From an uncultured Anaerolineales bacterium (GTDB lineage: Bacteria > Chloroflexota > Anaerolineae > Anaerolineales > Villigracilaceae), in assembly GCA_937960595.1 (NCBI GenBank), contig CALGPL010000080.1:1-36709 (forward strand): DNA of 36,709 nucleotides, in the 5' to 3' direction. Positions 32,207 through 36,709 of the stretch are shown here, in pieces; the first letter of the stretch is position 1, and every line of letters begins with the position of its first letter. The notes beneath the pieces are model-generated. The model saw only the letters and a list, made by a program, of their open reading frames with translations. It was not told the origin of the DNA and ran no database searches. Made by a program: the position numbers and the translations under genes.

Positions 32207-34351
32207 TCACGCAGCGGGAAGTTCCACTACCTGCTGACGGCCGCGATAGAAAAAGCGAAAGGAGATACGCTTCCAGGCGGCAGGCAGGCGCGGTTCGAGC
32301 CTCCAACCCTCCTGGGTTAGACGCAGACCGCAGAATCCGAAGACGACCGCCTGCCAGATGCCGCCTGCTGAGGCGGCATGGATGCCATCGCCGGCGTTGC
32401 CGCGCACGTCGTTCAGGTCGGCGCGAGCGGCCAGGAGGAAGTAGCGATAGGCCTCTTCGACATGGCCGGCCCTAGCGGCTACAATGGCTTGAATGGACGG
32501 GCCGAGAGAAGAGCCGTAGGTGGCATCGGTGCGCGGGGTGTAGTGGTCGTAATTGGTTTGGATCTGTTCTTGTCTGTATTCGTCGGGCAAGAGGTGGGGC
32601 AACATGAGCACGTCCGGCTGCTTGATGACCTGGTAACGATTGGCGGCTTCAATCCCGAAGATTTCGTGCATGGATTTTGTGCGCGGCTCGTAATCTTGTA
32701 GATTCACATCCTGCAGGGCAAAGAAGCCGTCGAATTGTTCGATGAGGCCGTTTGGCCGGACGTTGAGGAGCATTTTCTCTGCCACCGTGCGCCAGTGGGC
32801 GAGGGTTTCGTCGCTCAGGTGAAGGCTTTGGGTGAGGGCGGCGGCGCGGGCGGGGTGATGTTCGCGCAGCCAGGCCAGGACATCCAGGGCGGTCAGGATG
32901 TTCCATTGAGCCAGTTTATTCGTATAGGCATTGTTGCTGACGTGGTCGTGGTACTCGTCCGGCCCGATCACGTCTTGGTATCCGTATCCCCGGCGCTCGT
33001 CCTGCCATTCGGCGCGCGAGACGAAGAAACGCGCCGTTTCGAGCAGCAACTCGGCCCCGCGTTCGGCAAACCAGGCATCGTCGCCGCTGGCTTGCCAGTA
33101 TTGATAGGCTGCATAGGCCACATCGGCGGAGATGTGAATGGCCAGGTCGCCGGTCCAAACGCGGGCGAGTTTCTTTTTGTCCTGAAAGTCCGGCACCCAA
33201 GTGGGGGTCGTTTCTTCGCCGGTGTCGGCGCTTTCCCAGGCAAACCAGGCGCCTTCATAACCGGCCTGAGCGGCTTTTCGGCGTGCGGCGGGAAGCGTCC
33301 TGTAACGATAGTCGAGCAGGTTACGGGCGATATGCGGCGCGGTGAAAGTGAAGACCGGCAGCATGAAAATCTCGGTATCCCAAAAAGCATGCCCGTGGTA
33401 TCCGAATCCGGAAAGGGTCTTGGCGCCAATGTTGACGCGGTTATCGTGGCGTGGGGCGGCGATAAGCAAATGGAACAGGCTGAAACGAACGGCCAATTGG
33501 GCTTCCTCGTCGCCCTCGATGACTATGTCGCAGCGCTCCCATTCTCGATCCCAGGCCTGTTTCTGGGCCTCTAGGGCCGCTTCCCACCCCGGGGCTTGGT
33601 TGAGGTGCTCCAGCGCCATCTCCTGCGGATGAGCAGTATCACGAGAGGTGGCAATGCCGACAAGTTTGGTCACCGTCAGTGTTTCGCCGCGGCAGGCGCG
33701 AAAGACCTGCCGCAGAGTGGGCACGTTTTCGGCGTCCCAATACTCGCTTTGAAGGGAAGAGGTGCTTTGCAAGCGCATGGCCAGAGCGACTTCGATCCCG
33801 CTAGCGCGAGTGCGGCTGCGCAGCCAGGCTGTGCTTGGAGCGATTTGCCCCTGATCGATTCGTTGCCAGTGTGCCATGCCGCGGTTATCGGTGCAGCCGT
33901 TCAGGGCGGCGCGAATTTCGATGCTCCCGTCGAACTCCGGGGTTACCCGGCAGCGCAGGGCCAGCAAATGCTCATCGGCCAGGGAGACGAACCGCTCAAA
34001 GGTAATGACCGCCGTTTTTCCTCCCGGCGATTGCCAGCGGACGCGGCGTGAGAGGACGGCGGTGCGCAGGTCGAGTTGGCGGTTGTAATCCAGAATTTGC
34101 CCCTCGGCCAGGGAAAATTTCTCGCCGTCGAGCCAAATGGTCAGGGGCAGCCAGTCGGGGGCGTTGGCGAGTTCGGTGACGGCGAACGGCACGTCGTCGA
34201 AGACGCCATGGATAAAGGTGGCGCGGCTCTCGTCCGGATACCCTTCTTCAAAGACGCCCCGCGTGGCAAGATAGCCGTTGCCGATGGTGAAGATGGTTTC
34301 TTTATGATGTTGTGAGGTAGGTGCAAAGGTCGTTTCGGTGAGTGTCCACAT
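32207..34351 (-). CDS. GH65 disaccharide phosphorylase (maltose/trehalose/kojibiose type)
   Basis: A 714-residue family 65 enzyme. FTIGNGYLATRGVFEEGYP marks the N-terminal beta-sandwich; GYHGHAFWDTEIFMLPVF and VIGPDEYHDHVSNNAYTN lie in the (alpha/alpha)6 barrel, with the Glu of GPDEYH as general acid. The C-terminal segment has GIHAASAGGIWQAVVFGFCGL, with the phosphate-binding loop region. The reaction is phosphorolysis of an alpha-linked glucose disaccharide to beta-glucose-1-phosphate and glucose. Which disaccharide (maltose, trehalose, kojibiose, nigerose) cannot be fixed by eye. The next gene, pgmB, uses the product. It follows the importer permeases by 60 bp; no clear ribosome site precedes ATG 34351. 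Confidence 0.93.
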   Translation of the reverse strand: MWTLTETTFAPTSQHHKETIFTIGNGYLATRGVFEEGYPDESRATFIHGVFDDVPFAVTELANAPDWLPLTIWLDGEKFSLAEGQILDYNRQLDLRTAVLSRRVRWQSPGGKTAVITFERFVSLADEHLLALRCRVTPEFDGSIEIRAALNGCTDNRGMAHWQRIDQGQIAPSTAWLRSRTRASGIEVALAMRLQSTSSLQSEYWDAENVPTLRQVFRACRGETLTVTKLVGIATSRDTAHPQEMALEHLNQAPGWEAALEAQKQAWDREWERCDIVIEGDEEAQLAVRFSLFHLLIAAPRHDNRVNIGAKTLSGFGYHGHAFWDTEIFMLPVFTFTAPHIARNLLDYRYRTLPAARRKAAQAGYEGAWFAWESADTGEETTPTWVPDFQDKKKLARVWTGDLAIHISADVAYAAYQYWQASGDDAWFAERGAELLLETARFFVSRAEWQDERRGYGYQDVIGPDEYHDHVSNNAYTNKLAQWNILTALDVLAWLREHHPARAAALTQSLHLSDETLAHWRTVAEKMLLNVRPNGLIEQFDGFFALQDVNLQDYEPRTKSMHEIFGIEAANRYQVIKQPDVLMLPHLLPDEYRQEQIQTNYDHYTPRTDATYGSSLGPSIQAIVAARAGHVEEAYRYFLLAARADLNDVRGNAGDGIHAASAGGIWQAVVFGFCGLRLTQEGWRLEPRLPAAWKRISFRFFYRGRQQVVELPAA

Positions 34352-34411
34352 AGTGTTTTGCAGCCGCGATGAACAAGATTTTTTTGACTTTGCGCACAGG
34401 GTGCAAGGGAA

Positions 34412-35344
34412 TCAGCCTTCTTTCGACCCTGTGCTGGCAATGCTGCGGATGAAATAGCGTTGGAAGATGAAGAAGATGATCAAAATGGGCAGGGTGTTGA
34501 AGAGGGAACCCGCCAGGATGACCGAATAGAGCGTGTAGTACTCGCCGCGGAACCATTGCAGACCGATGGGCAGGGTAAACTGCTCCGGCGTGCGGAGCAC
34601 CAAGAGCGGCCACATGAAGTTGTTCCAGGCGCCCTGAAAGGTGAGCAGGGCCAAGGTGAGCAACTGCGTTTGGCTGATGGGCAACACAATGCGGAAGAAG
34701 GTGCCCCATCGGCCTGAGCCGTCCATCATGGCCGCCTCTTCGAGTTCTTTGGGGAAGGACTTGTAGAATTGGGTCATCATGAAAACGCCGAACGCATCGG
34801 CCATGCCGGGCACGATGACGCCCCAAGGAGAGTCGATGAGATTGAAGCCGGTAGGGAGGGTCAGGTTACCGAGTTGCAGACCACCCTTGATGAGACCCGG
34901 GCCGATGATAAGGAAAGAGGGGATAAGCGTCACGACCCCCGGCATCATCATCGAGACGAGCAGCACGTTGAAGAGCACTTTCTTGAGCGGGAATTCAATC
35001 CGAGCAAAAGCGTAACCGGCCATGGCGCAAAACAGGACGCGGAAGAGCGTGACCAGCACCGAAATGAAAACGCTGTTGGCCACCCAGCGCGGGAAGAGGT
35101 CGAAAGTCTCCAGAATGGTGCGGTAATTTTCCAGCGTAAAGGGCGTCGGCCAATAGATGGGCGGGGTGTAGGCGTTCTCAATCGGTTTGAGCGAAAAGAT
35201 TAAGGTGAAATAGAGCGGCGCCAGCGACAGGGCTGCCCAGAAAATCAAGATGGCGTAGAAAATCGTCTTGCGAATTCGATCGCCAGCGACCTCCCAGTCC
35301 AATTGACTGCGTTTGCGCGCGAGAGTGTCGAGAAGAGCAGACAT
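34412..35344 (-). CDS. Sugar ABC transporter permease, MalG type
   Basis: A 310-residue inner-membrane permease with six predicted helices and a short cytosolic N-terminus. The EAA loop is LEEAAMMDGSGRWGTFFRIV followed by LP, which contacts the ATPase. The second-permease character is shown by TPPIYWPTPFTLENYRTIL after the first helix. It forms the channel with the upstream permease (14 bp gap). No ATPase gene is found in the cluster, so a shared MsmK/MalK-type ATPase elsewhere is expected (known for many CUT1 systems). It probably imports the disaccharide used by GH65. Confidence 0.93.
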   Translation of the reverse strand: MSALLDTLARKRSQLDWEVAGDRIRKTIFYAILIFWAALSLAPLYFTLIFSLKPIENAYTPPIYWPTPFTLENYRTILETFDLFPRWVANSVFISVLVTLFRVLFCAMAGYAFARIEFPLKKVLFNVLLVSMMMPGVVTLIPSFLIIGPGLIKGGLQLGNLTLPTGFNLIDSPWGVIVPGMADAFGVFMMTQFYKSFPKELEEAAMMDGSGRWGTFFRIVLPISQTQLLTLALLTFQGAWNNFMWPLLVLRTPEQFTLPIGLQWFRGEYYTLYSVILAGSLFNTLPILIIFFIFQRYFIRSIASTGSKEG

Positions 35345-35358
35345 GTTTCACCGCCTTT

Positions 35359-36249
35359 TCAGCGCTCAGCCGAGGCGCCGCTGCCTTCGATGACGCGGCG
35401 CTGCAGCAGGGTCACACCCAAGATGATGAGGGTGAGGATAACCGCCAGGGCAGAGGCTTGCCCCATTTTGATCGTTGTATCGCGGAAAGCCCACTTGTAG
35501 ATCAGGTAGGTGATGGTGGTAGTGCTGTTCAGCGGGCCGCCAGCGGTCATGACGAAAATCTGGTCAAAGACCTGGAAACAGCCGATGACGCCGACCGTGA
35601 CCACAAAGAAAATCACCGGGCGGAGCATGGGGATGGTGATGCGAAAGAAGGTTTGAATGCCGTTGGCGCCGTCAATTTGGGCGGCTTCGTAAATGGTGGG
35701 GGAGATGTCTTGCAGGCCGGCGAGGAAGATCAACATCAACGTCCCGCTGGTTGTAAAGATGTTCATCCCCATGATGACGTAGAAGGCAGTGCGCGGATCG
35801 TCCAGCCAGTTGACTGCTAATCCTGTGATTTGGTTGAAAATTCCCTGTGGGGCAAATAACCAGATGAAAATGAGAGAAATCACCACCGACGAGGTGACGG
35901 AAGGCAAGTAGAAAACGGTTCGGAACAAGCGCTGGAAACGGAGTTTTTGGTCCATGGCGAAGGCCAGCACCAGGCTGAGAAACGTTTGGATGGGGACGAC
36001 GATCAATACATATTTGAAGGTGTTGGGTAGCGCCTTTTTGATGAAAAGTTCGTCCTCGAGCACGCGTTGATACCCCTCCAGCCCCCAAAACTGGGGCGGT
36101 TTGAGCAAGTTGTAGTTGGTGAAAGATAGATACACCGCGTAGATGAGCGAAACCACACTGAAAATGGTAAACAGGATGAGCCACGGAGAAATAAAGAGAT
36201 AGCCGTCTATGGCTTCGAAAACCTTCTTGCGATCGACTTTTATGCCCAT
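35359..36249 (-). CDS. Sugar ABC transporter permease, MalF/UgpA type
   Basis: A 296-residue permease with six predicted helices. The N-terminus has GYLFISPWLILFTIFSVVSL and YLSFTNYNLL, both typical of CUT1 first permeases. The EAA loop is YEAAQIDGANGIQTFFRITI followed by P. AAGGAG lies about 6 nt before ATG 36249. It is transcribed after the binding protein gene, across a strong hairpin, and before the MalG-type partner. Confidence 0.94.
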   Translation of the reverse strand: MGIKVDRKKVFEAIDGYLFISPWLILFTIFSVVSLIYAVYLSFTNYNLLKPPQFWGLEGYQRVLEDELFIKKALPNTFKYVLIVVPIQTFLSLVLAFAMDQKLRFQRLFRTVFYLPSVTSSVVISLIFIWLFAPQGIFNQITGLAVNWLDDPRTAFYVIMGMNIFTTSGTLMLIFLAGLQDISPTIYEAAQIDGANGIQTFFRITIPMLRPVIFFVVTVGVIGCFQVFDQIFVMTAGGPLNSTTTITYLIYKWAFRDTTIKMGQASALAVILTLIILGVTLLQRRVIEGSGASAER

Positions 36250-36271
36250 TTCTGGCTCCTTGCGGTAAGGT

Positions 36272-36307
36272 GAATGTCCCGAAAGCGCAGAGGCTTTCGG
36301 GACATTC
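36272..36307 (-). promoter_or_regulatory. Intercistronic hairpin after binding-protein gene
   Basis: Perfect 15-bp stem GAATGTCCCGAAAGC (36272-36286) with GCTTTCGGGACATTC (36293-36307), 6-nt loop, 12 bp past the binding-protein stop. There is no T-run after it. Such hairpins between binding protein and permease genes stabilise the 5' mRNA or limit read-through, giving excess binding protein. Confidence 0.75.
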
Positions 36308-36318
36308 GGACCTGCCGA

Positions 36319-36709
36319 TTATCTCATTGCCCGGCGAATGGCCGCGGCGGCTTGCGCCATGGCGTCAGCCGGAGACTGATTTTCCTTGAAGATGCGCTCC
36401 AGGGCTTGCCCCATTTGATCGTTGACATCCGATCCGACCGGGCCCCAGAAGAAGGGATGAGCGCCGTTGAACGAACCGTTGAAGATGGCCGCCGAGTTCG
36501 GGTTGTTCGTAAAGTAGTCGCTGTTTTGCAAGGCCAGGCGCGAGGGGAGAGCGAAGCCGCTTTCCAGGACGGTGGTTTGGCTGGCCTCGCTGGTCAGGAA
36601 TTCGACCACCCGCCAGGCGGCTTCGGGATGTTGGGTGTTGGCCGAAATGCTCCAGGCGACGGTGAAGATCAGGTTACCCTCGCCAGCAGGGCCGGCCGGC
36701 GGCATGACG
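36319..36709 (-). CDS. ABC sugar-binding protein, C-terminal part only
   Basis: The frame is open to the right window edge, so the N-terminus with its expected lipoprotein signal is outside. About 130 residues remain. The visible part shows the C-terminal lobe of a CUT1 extracellular solute-binding protein: WSISANTQHPEAAWRVVEFL, then SGFALPSR and a final FKENQSPADAMAQAAAAIRR. It would deliver sugar to the two permeases that follow. Substrate cannot be inferred from this fragment. Confidence 0.9.
   Translation of the reverse strand, partial: VMPPAGPAGEGNLIFTVAWSISANTQHPEAAWRVVEFLTSEASQTTVLESGFALPSRLALQNSDYFTNNPNSAAIFNGSFNGAHPFFWGPVGSDVNDQMGQALERIFKENQSPADAMAQAAAAIRRAMR

Noticed and set aside
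34352-34411. T-run before GH65 as a terminator
   Set aside because: No stable stem precedes it on the coding strand; the short TTGC/GCAA pairing is too weak.

Overview
The window looks like a chromosomal segment of a GC-rich, heterotrophic bacterium, most likely Chloroflexota (Anaerolineae-type). This is inferred from gene content and style: several Ser/Thr protein kinases, an FHA/winged-helix regulator, a CpXC-domain protein, a YvcK-gap-pgk-tpiA block, TATAAT-type promoters often only 6-7 nt from the start codon, and many degenerate short repeats. No rRNA, tRNA, CRISPR array or classical transposase was seen, and no gene-free stretch exceeds 300 bp.

Layout. 1-1200 (minus): a truncated lipoprotein and a family 2 glycosyltransferase. 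1283-7087 (plus): four genes with overlapping start/stop codons (winged-helix AAA+ ATPase, glycerophosphodiesterase, threonine dehydratase-like enzyme, secreted GH3-type protein). 7059-8848: a membrane-anchored Ser/Thr kinase divergent from an FHA-winged-helix regulator. 8925-14381 (minus): CpXC protein, GAF-PAS histidine kinase, class III aminotransferase, ROK glucokinase. 14447-20851 (plus): membrane-anchored YvcK, GAPDH, PGK, a Ser/Thr kinase with TPR-like tail, and TIM; with the divergent glucokinase this is a central glycolysis region with a signalling kinase inside it. 20901-23176: HExxH membrane protein, thiamine-binding-type protein, uracil phosphoribosyltransferase and a stand-alone receiver.

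23223-36709 is a minus-strand carbohydrate cluster. A sugar ABC importer (binding protein, two permeases, no ATPase gene) is followed by a GH65 disaccharide phosphorylase, beta-phosphoglucomutase and GH1 beta-glucosidase, then a MOP-type flippase-like membrane protein and a GH38 alpha-mannosidase. Imported disaccharide would be split by GH65 to beta-glucose-1-phosphate, and PgmB would convert this to glucose-6-phosphate for the glycolytic enzymes.

The most unusual structure lies inside this cluster. Two closely related small GxxExxY (PD-(D/E)XK nuclease-like) genes flank the flippase gene. Each has a tandem repeat array fused to its stop codon and an inverted copy of the repeat upstream of its start, so each looks like a compact element of about 0.6 kb with terminal inverted repeats. 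Separately, degenerate 7-bp (and one 8-bp) tandem arrays and a palindromic CCCCTCTCCC-type repeat occur both between genes and in frame inside coding sequences (lipoprotein, alpha-mannosidase, beta-glucosidase).
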